The position numbers and the translations under genes are program-made. A stretch of 64,000 bases of DNA from Halobacteriales archaeon QS_4_69_225 (GTDB lineage Archaea; Halobacteriota; Halobacteria; Halobacteriales; Haloarculaceae). Of this stretch, positions 17,001-26,118 are shown in pieces. The DNA lies in NCBI GenBank assembly GCA_003020965.1, contig PXRL01000008.1, positions 106,688 through 170,687 on the forward strand. The letters run 5' to 3'. The number at the start of each line of letters is the position of its first letter. Position 1 is the stretch's first letter. A model generated the notes under the pieces. That model ran no database searches and was not told the origin of the DNA. It was given only the letters and a program-made list of their open reading frames with translations.

Positions 17001-19802
17001 ATGCCAGAGAGTCTCCACCAGGCCTGGCGAGACGTATCACGGCGAGACGTCCTCAAAACCGGCGCAGCCGTGGCCGGCGCGGCTGGCATCAGTGCCGTTG
17101 AAACCGAACTTGCATACGCACAGGACGACGGCGAGGAGGTGAAAGTCGAAATCAAACGCGATGACTACGGCGTTCCACATATCTACGCACGGGACGCGGA
17201 CAGTCGTGCACCGGTGTTCTACGGCTACGGGTACGCGACGGCGAGTGACCGGCTGTACCAGCTAGAACTCTATCGACGGTACTACCACGGGACTACCGCT
17301 GAGGTCCTCGGGGCAGGCGAGGGCGGCAACGACTGGGTCCAATTCGACAAGGAAGCACGCCGGAACACGGCCGGTGAATCGCCGCTGACCGAGCAGATTG
17401 ACGAGCAACTGACGGACTCCCAGCAGAACGTCCTCCAAGCGTTCACGGACGGCATCAACCGGTACATCCAGGAGATCCGTGACAGCGACGACATGGAGTT
17501 CCACAAGGCCTTCCAAGACAAGGGCTTCGAGCCCGATGAGTTCACCATCACGGACACGGCCGGAATGTACGTCGGCAGTATGGCCTTCTTTAGCGGGTTC
17601 CAACTGGAGACGCTCGGCGCCGCGGTGGTCAGCGCCCTGACCGACAGCACCGGCAGTGAAGGGCGCGCCATGGAGCTGTTCGACGACCTGAACTGGGGCA
17701 ACGACCCCGGCGCGCCCACCTCGACGGTCCAGTCCGAAGAGGCCTACAAGCCGCCCTTTACCGACGTGGCCAACGGCCTCGATGAGAGCGGCGGTGCCGC
17801 GAGCAGGTCTAAACAATCTTCGGTCAGTCGTGGCGCAACCGGTGAGGTGAACGCACTGTCGAATCGGGTCACCGGCGGCGATCTCGCCATCCCCGACGAC
17901 GCACATAGGATTCACGAAGCCGAGATGGACCGCATTGAGACGCTCGCTACGGGCCTCGACGAACTCGGGCTCCCCATCAAGTACGGCAGCAACGCGCTCG
18001 CCGTTCAAGGCGACATCACCGAGAGTGGCGACGCCCTGATGATGGGTGGCCCGCAGATGGGCTTCAATACGCCGCCAATCATGTACGAGGCGGGCCTCCA
18101 CGGGCCGGACTTCGACGTGGCTGGCATCACCGTCGCGGGCTACCCCTTCATTATGTTCGGGCACAACCGCAACGGCGCGATGACGTCGACGGCGGGCATC
18201 GATAACTGCCTGCAGATGTTCCGGGAGTCCGTCACCATCAACGAAGACGGGGCGGATACTTACAGATTCCAGGGCGAGGAGTACGAGGTCGAAACCAAAG
18301 AGAAGACCGTCGAGGTCGCCGACGGCGAGAATGAGACCTACACCGAGCGATTCACCCGCCACGGCGTCGTTACGCAGTGGGACCCGGACAACGGCCAAGC
18401 GCTGGCCCAGACTAAATCCTACGCCGGCCGACACATGACCAGCTGGCGGGCCTTTTACGAGTGTCAGTTTGCCGAAGACGCCCAGGGGTTCCGCGAGTCC
18501 GCGAGTCGCTGCGACTATGCACTGAACTTCATGTGGGCGGACAAGAACGGCGACATCGCGTACGTCCATCTCGGCCGGTACCCCGACGCCGAGAGCGTCG
18601 AATGGGACACCCGACTCCCCGCTGACGGGACGCAGTACGAACTTACCGATGACGACTACGTCAGGGCCGCGAACGGAGAGGTGCCCTACGCCATCAACCC
18701 GGACCCGGGTTACTCCGCGCAGTGGAACAACAAGCCAGCGCCGGAGTGGAACAACGGCGACCTGAGCTACTCCTGGGGGACCGACCACCGCGTTCAGCGC
18801 ATCATCAATACTGTCGAGCAACGCCTCGACCGGAACGGCGCCGTCTCCTACGAGGACCTGAAGGACGTCGTCTACGACATCTCGTTCACCGATCTCCGCT
18901 CTATCCGCTACAAGGATCACCTCGAGAGCGCCCTGGAAGAGGCCAACCTCACAGAGACGGAAGAACTCGCCCGGCAGGAGGTCGCCAACTGGGACCACTT
19001 CGCGCAGGCCGATGGCGAGGATAATAAGGGTCTGTACCCGGCTGGATACACTATCTGGAATGCCACCTTCCCGAAAATACTTCAGGAAATCTTCGCTGAT
19101 GACTTCGGCGATGCCTATGGCCCGGCCTCGTTTTTCCTCAGTTATCGTTACGGCCGCGGCACCCTGATGCGCGTACTCAATCCCGACCAGACGGCGATGG
19201 ACACCGCCGCCGACTATGCCGATGGCAGCCCCGACGAAGCACTTGTGACGGCGTTCAAGAACGCTGTCGCCGAACTCGACGAGCAGTACGACGGGATGCC
19301 TGCCTCGTGGCGCACGGAGGCAGATCTTCACGGGTTCAACAACATGGCACTATTCGGGATGCCCATCGGCGTCACCTCGGCCGGCGACACCGCCCAGATG
19401 AACCGCGGGACTGAGAACCACTTCGTGCGCCTGAGCGAGGACCCCACAGCAGAGAATATTCTGCCGCCGGGCAATGACGGCTACGTCGCACCGGACGGCT
19501 CCACCGGTGAGCACCACGACGACCAGCTGTCGATGTTCGAGAGCTTCGAGTACAAGGAGTTGCTGTTCAGCGACGACGAGGTAGACGGAGCCGCTCAGTC
19601 GACGCAGGAACTCACCTCCCAGACCACGGACGACAATGACGACAGCGATAGCAACCAGACGGAGACGACCGAAGACCTAGACGACGGAACTGCCACACCG
19701 ACCGACGGGAGCGGACCCGGCTTCGGTATCCTGATCGGCGCCGCCGCGGTGCTGGGCTCGGCACTCATCTGGCTGCGCAACCGCGACGAAGACGACGAGT
19801 GA
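17001..19802 (+). CDS. secreted penicillin-acylase-family amidase with PGF-CTERM anchor
   Basis: This 933-residue Ntn-hydrolase precursor belongs to the penicillin/N-acyl-homoserine-lactone acylase family (S45). A Tat signal (SRRDVLKTGAAVAGAAG) occupies about residues 11-40. The alpha-chain motif DDYGVPHIYARD follows. The self-processing site is Gly329-Ser330 (YGSNALAV), which exposes Ser330 as N-terminal nucleophile of the beta chain. The C-terminus has an acidic, Thr-rich stalk, then GPGFGILIG, a hydrophobic helix and WLRNRDEDDE, a PGF-CTERM signal cut by archaeosortase. The enzyme should sit on the cell surface and may release phenylacetate or other acids from amides. Confidence 0.88.
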   Translation: MPESLHQAWRDVSRRDVLKTGAAVAGAAGISAVETELAYAQDDGEEVKVEIKRDDYGVPHIYARDADSRAPVFYGYGYATASDRLYQLELYRRYYHGTTAEVLGAGEGGNDWVQFDKEARRNTAGESPLTEQIDEQLTDSQQNVLQAFTDGINRYIQEIRDSDDMEFHKAFQDKGFEPDEFTITDTAGMYVGSMAFFSGFQLETLGAAVVSALTDSTGSEGRAMELFDDLNWGNDPGAPTSTVQSEEAYKPPFTDVANGLDESGGAASRSKQSSVSRGATGEVNALSNRVTGGDLAIPDDAHRIHEAEMDRIETLATGLDELGLPIKYGSNALAVQGDITESGDALMMGGPQMGFNTPPIMYEAGLHGPDFDVAGITVAGYPFIMFGHNRNGAMTSTAGIDNCLQMFRESVTINEDGADTYRFQGEEYEVETKEKTVEVADGENETYTERFTRHGVVTQWDPDNGQALAQTKSYAGRHMTSWRAFYECQFAEDAQGFRESASRCDYALNFMWADKNGDIAYVHLGRYPDAESVEWDTRLPADGTQYELTDDDYVRAANGEVPYAINPDPGYSAQWNNKPAPEWNNGDLSYSWGTDHRVQRIINTVEQRLDRNGAVSYEDLKDVVYDISFTDLRSIRYKDHLESALEEANLTETEELARQEVANWDHFAQADGEDNKGLYPAGYTIWNATFPKILQEIFADDFGDAYGPASFFLSYRYGRGTLMRVLNPDQTAMDTAADYADGSPDEALVTAFKNAVAELDEQYDGMPASWRTEADLHGFNNMALFGMPIGVTSAGDTAQMNRGTENHFVRLSEDPTAENILPPGNDGYVAPDGSTGEHHDDQLSMFESFEYKELLFSDDEVDGAAQSTQELTSQTTDDNDDSDSNQTETTEDLDDGTATPTDGSGPGFGILIGAAAVLGSALIWLRNRDEDDE

Positions 19803-19918
19803 CGACCGGTCGGCACTACCCACCGCGAAGATCTCGTTTCTGCGTGGGATATCCGGCACGTATCCGAATTATCTAGTCTCGTCACAGGCGGGTCGCGTCG
19901 GGAACGTGATGGAGTGAC

Positions 19919-20509
19919 TCAGTCCTGGGTCTGTGAGTACTCGTCGACCCACTCCCGAAGGGTAATGCCCATCGTCGACTGCGTGACGGCGTTGGAAGAC
20001 GCGGAATTTGCACTCTTGACGAGTTCGGCCTCCAGGGTCCGGGTAGGAATCTCGCCGATGAAGTGCGGAATCGCGCGCTGGACTGCGAGCGAGCAGCCGA
20101 CCTCGTGGGCAAGTGCGTAACCCGACAGAGAGTGTGGTACCTCCTCGGTTGCGTAGCGGGGGTCGGGTTCTATGAGTTTCTCGTCGTCGACAAAATCCAC
20201 GTATTCGTAGCACTTTCCCACGTCGTGGAGGAGACACGCCGCCACGATGACGTCCATATCGGGGTCTGCGCCGTGGAACTCGCGTTGCTCCTGAGCGGAC
20301 TTGCGAGCGATGCGCGTGACTCCGCGGACATGTTCGACGTTCGTTACCTCGTGGATGTTCCAGGCGTAGGGAATGTCTGCGATATCACGCCAGCCACCAC
20401 GCTCCAGTCCCAGCATCCAGGCCTCGACGACGTTCTCCCTCAGCCCGTCATCTGCGATGTGATCGAGTTCGGGAAACGCATCGCGGATCTGCGTCTCATA
20501 GTTGGGCAT
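19919..20509 (-). CDS. HD-domain phosphohydrolase
   Basis: This 196-residue protein has the HD metal motifs: VEHVRGV (first His), LLHDVGKCYEYVD (His-Asp), and a later Asp/His region. HD proteins hydrolyse phosphomonoesters or nucleotides, or act as other metal-dependent hydrolases; the substrate is unknown. It lies 3 bases downstream of the tandem EthD gene on the same strand, so the two form an operon. Confidence 0.75.
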   Translation of the reverse strand: MPNYETQIRDAFPELDHIADDGLRENVVEAWMLGLERGGWRDIADIPYAWNIHEVTNVEHVRGVTRIARKSAQEQREFHGADPDMDVIVAACLLHDVGKCYEYVDFVDDEKLIEPDPRYATEEVPHSLSGYALAHEVGCSLAVQRAIPHFIGEIPTRTLEAELVKSANSASSNAVTQSTMGITLREWVDEYSQTQD

Positions 20510-20512
20510 GTA

Positions 20513-21232
20513 TCACACCTGGTCTTTGAGGAGCTGTTCCTGGCCGATAAAGCGCGGTCGCTTGTCGATAGCCAAGAAATTGTCCACGTCCTCGCGGGCC
20601 TCCTTTGCCTTGCCGCCGGGGGCGTCGTAGTCCCGGGACCCCTCGCTCCCGAGGGCGCGGTAGAGCTTCTCGATGTCCTCGAAGTAGAGTTCGGCGACGC
20701 CGTCGAACTCTGCGTTTTCTGGGTCGGTCGGGATGACCTGATTGTACTTGACGACGCCCTTGATCTCGCGGGCGATGGGTGTGTGGTTGGTCTGCCAGTG
20801 ATCGATAAATTCCTCGTGGGTTATGCCGTTTTGCCGGACGAGGAAGGCAGAGTGTTTGTACAGGCCGTCCGTGTCGCCGTCCACCTCGTCTTTCACGACA
20901 TGTTCCTCGCCAATGAACCGCGGCCGCTCGTCGATGGCCAGGAAGTTGTTTACGTCCTCGCGGGCCTTTGCGGCGACATCCTTCGTGGGGTCGTAGTCGC
21001 GACTGCCGGGACTGCCCAGCGCCTCGTGAAGATCATTTAGCGTCTCAAATGATAGCTCGGCTAACCCGTCGAACTCGGCGTGATCCGGGTCCGTCGGGAG
21101 TACCTGCTGGTACCGGATGACGCCCTCAATGTCTCTAGCGATAGGCGTGTGGTTAGTCTGCCAGTAGTCGACGAACTCCTCGTGAGACATATCGTCCTGT
21201 CTAACCAGTAGGGCGATGTGCTTGTACATCAT
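20513..21232 (-). CDS. protein of two tandem EthD domains
   Basis: This 239-residue product has two EthD units. Residues 1 to about 115 hold MMYKHIALLVRQDDMSHEEF and FVDYWQTNHTPIARDI. Residues about 122-239 hold LYKHSAFLVRQNGITHEEF and FIDHWQTNHTPIAREI. Each unit ends with the same FLAIDxRPRFIGxE pattern, so an internal duplication is clear. Single EthD proteins form dimers, so this may be a covalent dimer. The start is ATG 21232 (21229 possible) because the upstream residues do not fit the repeat. Confidence 0.78.
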   Translation of the reverse strand: MMYKHIALLVRQDDMSHEEFVDYWQTNHTPIARDIEGVIRYQQVLPTDPDHAEFDGLAELSFETLNDLHEALGSPGSRDYDPTKDVAAKAREDVNNFLAIDERPRFIGEEHVVKDEVDGDTDGLYKHSAFLVRQNGITHEEFIDHWQTNHTPIAREIKGVVKYNQVIPTDPENAEFDGVAELYFEDIEKLYRALGSEGSRDYDAPGGKAKEAREDVDNFLAIDKRPRFIGQEQLLKDQV

Positions 21233-21339
21233 CCTACACTTCTGCCCGACCGAAAATAAAACCTGAGGTCGACTGACGTCTGCAGAGTACATCCGGTCAG
21301 TCTAGCCCGTCCGAATCGACGTCGGTAACACCGCCGGTG

Positions 21340-21655
21340 GTCGAAATGCCGCTATCGAGGACGAACGAGGACTCGGACATCCTGTTGCTGGACGACCCGA
21401 CCGCAGGACTCGCCATCGGTAAGAAAATACAGTTATTCGCCGTCATCACGAACATCGCGTCGAACAGGACGCCACGGTCGATTTCGAGTCGTTGTTCGAC
21501 CTCTTCCCGGACCTCGCGGACTACGCCGACGCGAAGGCTGGTCACCTCAGCGACGGCCGGCAACAGATGGTCGCGCTCGCTCAGGGGCTAGCCCCGGACC
21601 CGGATACCCTCCTGCTTGACGAACCTGTCCAAGGCCTCGCGGTCGAGTTCGTCGA
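21340..21655 (+). pseudogene. remnant of a Liv-type ABC transporter ATPase
   Basis: Fragments of a LivF/LivG-like ATPase are visible. DILLLDDPTAGLA lies near 21380 in one frame. LFDLFPDLADYADAKAGHLS, with DGRQQMVALAQGLAPDP and TLLLDEPVQGLA, follows in another. The normal signature SGGEQQ has decayed to SDGRQQ, no Walker A is present, and a frameshift separates the pieces. An intact Liv transporter lies just downstream, so this may be the residue of an older copy. Confidence 0.7.
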
Positions 21656-21917
21656 GGAGGTCGAAGACGAACAGGAGGCCATCGAGAAGGTGAACGACAC
21701 TCGGTTCGGTTTAGCCGCGAACCTCTGGACGGAGGACCGGGAGCGGAGCCAGCGTCTGGCCCGCGACATCGACGCTGGCTATGTATACATAAACAAAATG
21801 ACAAATACTGGCCCACGCGTTCCCTTCGGCGGCATTAAGAACGCAGGTTATGATCGTGAACTCTTCAAAAGCAGTATCAAGGAATTCGTCAACCGCAAGC
21901 CTGTTTGGACACAGTAA
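21651..21917 (+). pseudogene. C-terminal fragment of an aldehyde dehydrogenase fused in frame to the ABC remnant
   Basis: About 88 residues match the end of aldehyde dehydrogenases: EDEQEAIEKVNDTRFGLAAN, WTEDRERSQRLARDIDAG, PRVPFGGIKNAGYDRE and IKEFVNRKPVW. The catalytic Cys, the Glu and the NAD domain are missing. The frame runs on directly from the ABC-ATPase fragment, so the ORF at 21492-21917 is a chimaera made by deletion. It is unlikely to be an active enzyme. Confidence 0.75.
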
Positions 21918-22070
21918 CTACCCGGGTCTCTACCTTCGCGGGTAACCGTTGGGCGGCTATCTTGCTCACGGGTCGAGCGACGCTCAGTAGCCGGAGAAAG
22001 CCGGTTAGAGTGGCGATTTAGGATTATCAACACAGAAGGTTTTAATAGGTGTTAACTGCCAGTCACGGGT

Positions 22071-23324
22071 ATGATGACGGAGCACACAGATGACTCTGCA
22101 GACTCAAGCGTACAATCAGATACATCACGCAGGAAGTTTCTGGCGGCAGCAGGCGCGACCAGCGCATTCGCACTCGCCGGCTGCGGGGACGGGTCCAGTG
22201 GCGGGACGGACACGGTAACAGTAGCCAGTTTGAACCCCATCAGCGGTAACTACAGTTCCCTCGGCCCAAGCCAGGTGCAGGGCGCCCGGCTGGCCGTCGA
22301 CCAAATCAACGGTAACGATAACTACGATTTTGAGTTCGAACTCGTCGAGGGTGACACGGAGACCGAGTCCGGGGCAGCCCAGGCGGAGGCACAGCGTGTC
22401 GTCCAGCAGGAGGGGGCGGAGTTCGTCTTCGGTGCGATTTCCAGTTCTGTCGCCCTGGCCCTCAACGATTTCGCCAGTTCCTCTGAGTTCGTTTACTTTC
22501 CCGGCGGCGCTGCCGTCCCCGTCACGGGGTCGTCATGCAACGAATGGGTCTTCCGATTCGAGACGAACACGGCACAGATTGCCGAGGCTATCTCTGCCTA
22601 CACCGTCAACAACCTCGGCTCGAATGTCTGGTTTCATTATGCTGACTATGCGTACGGCGAGTCGGTCTACAACCGCGTCAAGTCGCGGATGCAGGACGCA
22701 GACAGCGACTTCAACGAGGTCGGGGTGACAACCTCAGAACTCGGGTCGTCGAACTACGGCTCCTACATCAGTCAGATCAGTAACTCCGACGCCGACACGG
22801 TCGTCCTCGGGATGACCGGTGGCGACGAGGTCAACTTCACGAACCAAGCAGCCGACCAGGGCCTCATCGACGAGATGGCCGTCGTCGGACCGACCGCGAC
22901 GTTCCAGAGCATCCGAGCCGGGACTGGCGCCAATAGCGTCGGGAAGTACGGCGGCGTTCGGTACGTCCCATCGCTCGAAACCGGCGACAATCAGCAGTTC
23001 GTCGAGTCATACATGGACGCGGAGGGAAGCACGCCCGACAACTTCGCGCGGGTTGGTTACGACTCCATTCGTCTCATGGCCAAGGGCATGAACGAAGCCG
23101 GCAGTACCAACCCCGGGGACGTGCGCGACGCGCTCGAGGGCGGCACCTTCCAGACCGTCCTCGGTGACATCACCCTCCGCGAGGGCGACCACCAAGCGAC
23201 CAACCCGACCTGGATGGCCGAAATCGTCGAAGGTGACGGTGACCTGCCTGCCGTTGAGCTCCTTGAGAAGGTAGAGAGTGAGGACACCCTCCCGCCGGCG
23301 AGTGAACTCGGCTGTGACCTATAA
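22071..23324 (+). CDS. livK: branched-chain-amino-acid-type ABC transporter, substrate-binding lipoprotein
   Basis: This 417-residue periplasmic-binding-protein type I receptor has a Tat signal and lipobox at the N-terminus (SRRKFLAAAG, then LAGCGDG with the lipidated Cys). The mature part starts VTVASLNPISGNYSSLGPSQ, as in Liv/Urt receptors. This class also imports aromatic acids and other carboxylates. TTTTAATAGG near 22040 is a TATA candidate about 30 bases ahead of the start. First gene of a four-gene operon. Confidence 0.9.
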   Translation: MMTEHTDDSADSSVQSDTSRRKFLAAAGATSAFALAGCGDGSSGGTDTVTVASLNPISGNYSSLGPSQVQGARLAVDQINGNDNYDFEFELVEGDTETESGAAQAEAQRVVQQEGAEFVFGAISSSVALALNDFASSSEFVYFPGGAAVPVTGSSCNEWVFRFETNTAQIAEAISAYTVNNLGSNVWFHYADYAYGESVYNRVKSRMQDADSDFNEVGVTTSELGSSNYGSYISQISNSDADTVVLGMTGGDEVNFTNQAADQGLIDEMAVVGPTATFQSIRAGTGANSVGKYGGVRYVPSLETGDNQQFVESYMDAEGSTPDNFARVGYDSIRLMAKGMNEAGSTNPGDVRDALEGGTFQTVLGDITLREGDHQATNPTWMAEIVEGDGDLPAVELLEKVESEDTLPPASELGCDL

Positions 23325-23330
23325 CTGCCC

Positions 23331-25361
23331 ATGGTGCTCGCTGACTTCGTCGAACAACTGCTGAACGGACTCACGGTGGGGATGGTGTACGTCCTCTTAG
23401 CCGCGGGCCTCTCCGTCATCTTCGGCGTGATGAACGTCATCAACTTCTCACACGGGGAGCTCTTCGCACTCGGTGCGTACTTCGCGTTGAGTATCACCAA
23501 CCCACTCGGCGCCGAGACCGGCTTCTGGGTCGCACTCGTTGCCGCCCCGCTAATCGTCGGCGTCATCGGGGTCGGCATTGAGCGGCTGACGATACGGCCT
23601 CTGTACGGGCGGAACCCACTGTATCACATCCTTCTTACCTTCGGATTAGTGCTGGTCATCAACGACCTCGTCCGCCTCGTGTGGGGAACCGAACAGCAGC
23701 AACTTGTCGTCCCCAACTTTCTCACTCAGCCGGTCGCCGTCTTCGGCATTCAGCTCTCGCTCTACAACTACTTCATGATCGGCTTCGCCGCTATCCTAGC
23801 CGCCGGGACGTGGGTACTGCTGAACAAGACGAAGTACGGGATGATTATCCGGGCCGGGTCACAGGACCGCGAGATGGTCAGGAACGTCGGCATCGACATC
23901 GACCGGTACTATACCCTAGTGTTCGGTGTCGGTGCGGCCTTAGCCGCCGTCGCAGGCATCGTTCTCGGCGGCTACCAGAACGTCAACACCACGATGGGGA
24001 ACAGCGTCATCATCCCCGCGTTCGTCGTGGTCGTTCTGGGCGGCCTCGGGAGTTTCCGCGGGGCGGTCTTCGGCGGCCTGCTCGTCGGCGTCGTCCAGAC
24101 ACTGATGCGCGCCTACAACGGGACCGTCCTCGCGGACCTCGGTGAGTTCACGCTCACCGTCCCCAACATGGAGGGGCTGACCGTCTTCCTGCTGATGATC
24201 GGCGTTCTACTGGTCAAACCGCAGGGGCTGTTCGGAACGCGAGGTGAAGAGTCCGAGGGCGGCGAGGGCGAAATTCTCGTCGGGGGCGACGGCGGACTGT
24301 TGAACGAGTCGACCAAGTTCAAGCTCGGCGTCGTCGCAGTCGCGCTGCTGGCGATTGCCCCCTTCGCCCTGCTGGTCACGGGCCAGCGCTACTACGTCAC
24401 CGTCCTCAACGAGATTCTCATCTGGGCCATCTTCGCGCTCAGCCTCGACATCGTGATGGGCTACACGGGCCTCGTCCCCCTCGGGCACACAATGTTCTAC
24501 GGCGTCGGCGCGTACGCCGCGGCGCTCGTGATGCTGCATTACACCTCTTCGGTGTTCCTGGTGCTCGGCGCTGCCATCCTCATTTGTGCAGCGCTGGCGT
24601 GGATCGTCGGGGCGCTCTCGATCCGTGTCTCCGGCGTCTACTTCGCGATGATTACGCTGGCCTTCGCCGAACTGCTGTACAGCGCCGTCTTCAAGTTTGA
24701 GTTCACCGGCGGCAGTGACGGCCTGCTCGGCTTCGAGGCGATGATGGGCATCGCCGGCATCGGCGTGCCGCTGTCGGACATCGAACTGCTAGTGTTGGGC
24801 TACGAGATCGAACAGCGAATCGTGTTCTACTACTTCGCGCTCCTGCTGGGCGTGCTGTCGTTCCTGGTCGCCCGACGCATCATGAACGCCCCCTTCGGGA
24901 GCGTACTGCAGTCCATCCGCGAGAGCCAGGAGCGCGCCAAGTTCATCGGCTACGACGTGACGAAGTACAAGCGTCGTGCGTTCGTCCTCAGCGGCGGCGT
25001 TGCCGGCCTCTCCGGCGGTCTGCTGGCCGTCAGCCCAACGACGTTCATCATCTCGCCCGACCAGACGCTGTACTGGATTCACTCCGGTGAGGTCATCGTC
25101 CTCACGCTGCTAGGCGGGATGGGGACGCTGTACGGGCCGATGCTCGGCGCCGGCGCGTTCCTCGGCCTCGAGGAGGTCCTTTCGGGGTACACTGACCAGT
25201 GGCGAATGGTTATCGGGTCCATTTTCATCCTGTTCGTACTGTTCGTTCCCCGTGGGCTAGTTTCGGTGCCCTCACTGGTCGCCGAGCGCGTGGACCGGGT
25301 TCAGAACGAGGGCGACCCACCCGTCAACATCGACGACCCGGAGGTGAACCCCGATGACTGA
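23331..25361 (+). CDS. fused LivH-LivM permease of the Liv-type ABC transporter
   Basis: The 676-residue product contains both permease halves in one chain. Residues 1 to about 300 are LivH-like (GLTVGMVYVLLAAGLSVIFG, VINFSHGELFALGAY). After a Gly/Glu-rich linker (ESEGGEGEILVGGDGG), residues about 325-676 are LivM-like (LSLDIVMGYTGLVPLGH, GVYFAMITLAFAE). The two are usually separate genes. It overlaps the livG-type gene by 8 bases. Confidence 0.9.
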   Translation: MVLADFVEQLLNGLTVGMVYVLLAAGLSVIFGVMNVINFSHGELFALGAYFALSITNPLGAETGFWVALVAAPLIVGVIGVGIERLTIRPLYGRNPLYHILLTFGLVLVINDLVRLVWGTEQQQLVVPNFLTQPVAVFGIQLSLYNYFMIGFAAILAAGTWVLLNKTKYGMIIRAGSQDREMVRNVGIDIDRYYTLVFGVGAALAAVAGIVLGGYQNVNTTMGNSVIIPAFVVVVLGGLGSFRGAVFGGLLVGVVQTLMRAYNGTVLADLGEFTLTVPNMEGLTVFLLMIGVLLVKPQGLFGTRGEESEGGEGEILVGGDGGLLNESTKFKLGVVAVALLAIAPFALLVTGQRYYVTVLNEILIWAIFALSLDIVMGYTGLVPLGHTMFYGVGAYAAALVMLHYTSSVFLVLGAAILICAALAWIVGALSIRVSGVYFAMITLAFAELLYSAVFKFEFTGGSDGLLGFEAMMGIAGIGVPLSDIELLVLGYEIEQRIVFYYFALLLGVLSFLVARRIMNAPFGSVLQSIRESQERAKFIGYDVTKYKRRAFVLSGGVAGLSGGLLAVSPTTFIISPDQTLYWIHSGEVIVLTLLGGMGTLYGPMLGAGAFLGLEEVLSGYTDQWRMVIGSIFILFVLFVPRGLVSVPSLVAERVDRVQNEGDPPVNIDDPEVNPDD

Positions 25362-26118
25362 CGCAGTACTCCGGACCGATGGCCTGACAAAGCGCTTCGG
25401 CGAGTTGACCGCCGTCGACAGCGTGTCGCTCACCGTCGAAGAGGGCGAATTCCGGAGCGTCATCGGTCCGAACGGCGCCGGCAAGACAACCACGTTCAAC
25501 CTCATCACCGGTGCCCTGACCCCGTCGGACGGGATTGTCCAGTTCAAGGGTCAGGACATCACGACGCTCCCGCCACACGAACGCGTCGCACGCGGCCTCG
25601 GGCGGTCGTTCCAGATTACGAACGTCTTCAGCGGGCTCACCGTTCGCGAGAACGTCCGTGTCGCCGCCCAGTCTGTCAACCGTGATGACATCAACACCTG
25701 GACCGCGCTCTTCCAAGACAAAGATGACTTCGAGTCCATCAACGCACAGACCGATGAAATTCTGGAACAGATCGGGCTCGCAGCCCGTGCCGACGAGCCG
25801 GCCGAGACGCTAGCCTACGGCGACCAGCGCCGCCTGGAAATCGGGCTCGTACTGGCGACCGACCCGGACCTCGTCATGCTTGACGAGCCGACCGCCGGCA
25901 TGAGCAGCGAGGAGACGCAGGCAACGATGGACCTCATCAGCGACGTGCTCGCAGACCAGTCGCTGATGCTTATCGAACACGACATCGACCTCGTGATGCG
26001 CGTCTCCGACGAGATTACAGTCCTCACCCGCGGCCAAGAGCTGGCTAGCGGAACCCCAGAGGAGATTGCGAACAGCGAGGATGTCCGCGACGCGTACCTC
26101 GGAGGTGCACGAAAATGA
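25354..26118 (+). CDS. livG: Liv-type ABC transporter ATPase (LivG)
   Basis: This 254-residue ATPase has Walker A GPNGAGKTTTFNLITG, the Q-loop region GRSFQITNVF, a diverged signature (ETLAYGDQRRLEIGLVLA) and Walker B LVMLDEPTAG. The LivG hallmark is the long insertion between Q-loop and signature. It overlaps the genes on both sides (8 and 4 bases) and energises the fused permease. Confidence 0.92.
   Translation: MTDAVLRTDGLTKRFGELTAVDSVSLTVEEGEFRSVIGPNGAGKTTTFNLITGALTPSDGIVQFKGQDITTLPPHERVARGLGRSFQITNVFSGLTVRENVRVAAQSVNRDDINTWTALFQDKDDFESINAQTDEILEQIGLAARADEPAETLAYGDQRRLEIGLVLATDPDLVMLDEPTAGMSSEETQATMDLISDVLADQSLMLIEHDIDLVMRVSDEITVLTRGQELASGTPEEIANSEDVRDAYLGGARK

Noticed and set aside
17262..19331. 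Long open frame of 689 codons on the minus strand inside the acylase gene
   Set aside because: It is the antisense shadow of a GC-rich gene. The plus-strand frame has clear signal, nucleophile and anchor motifs, while the minus frame has no family features.
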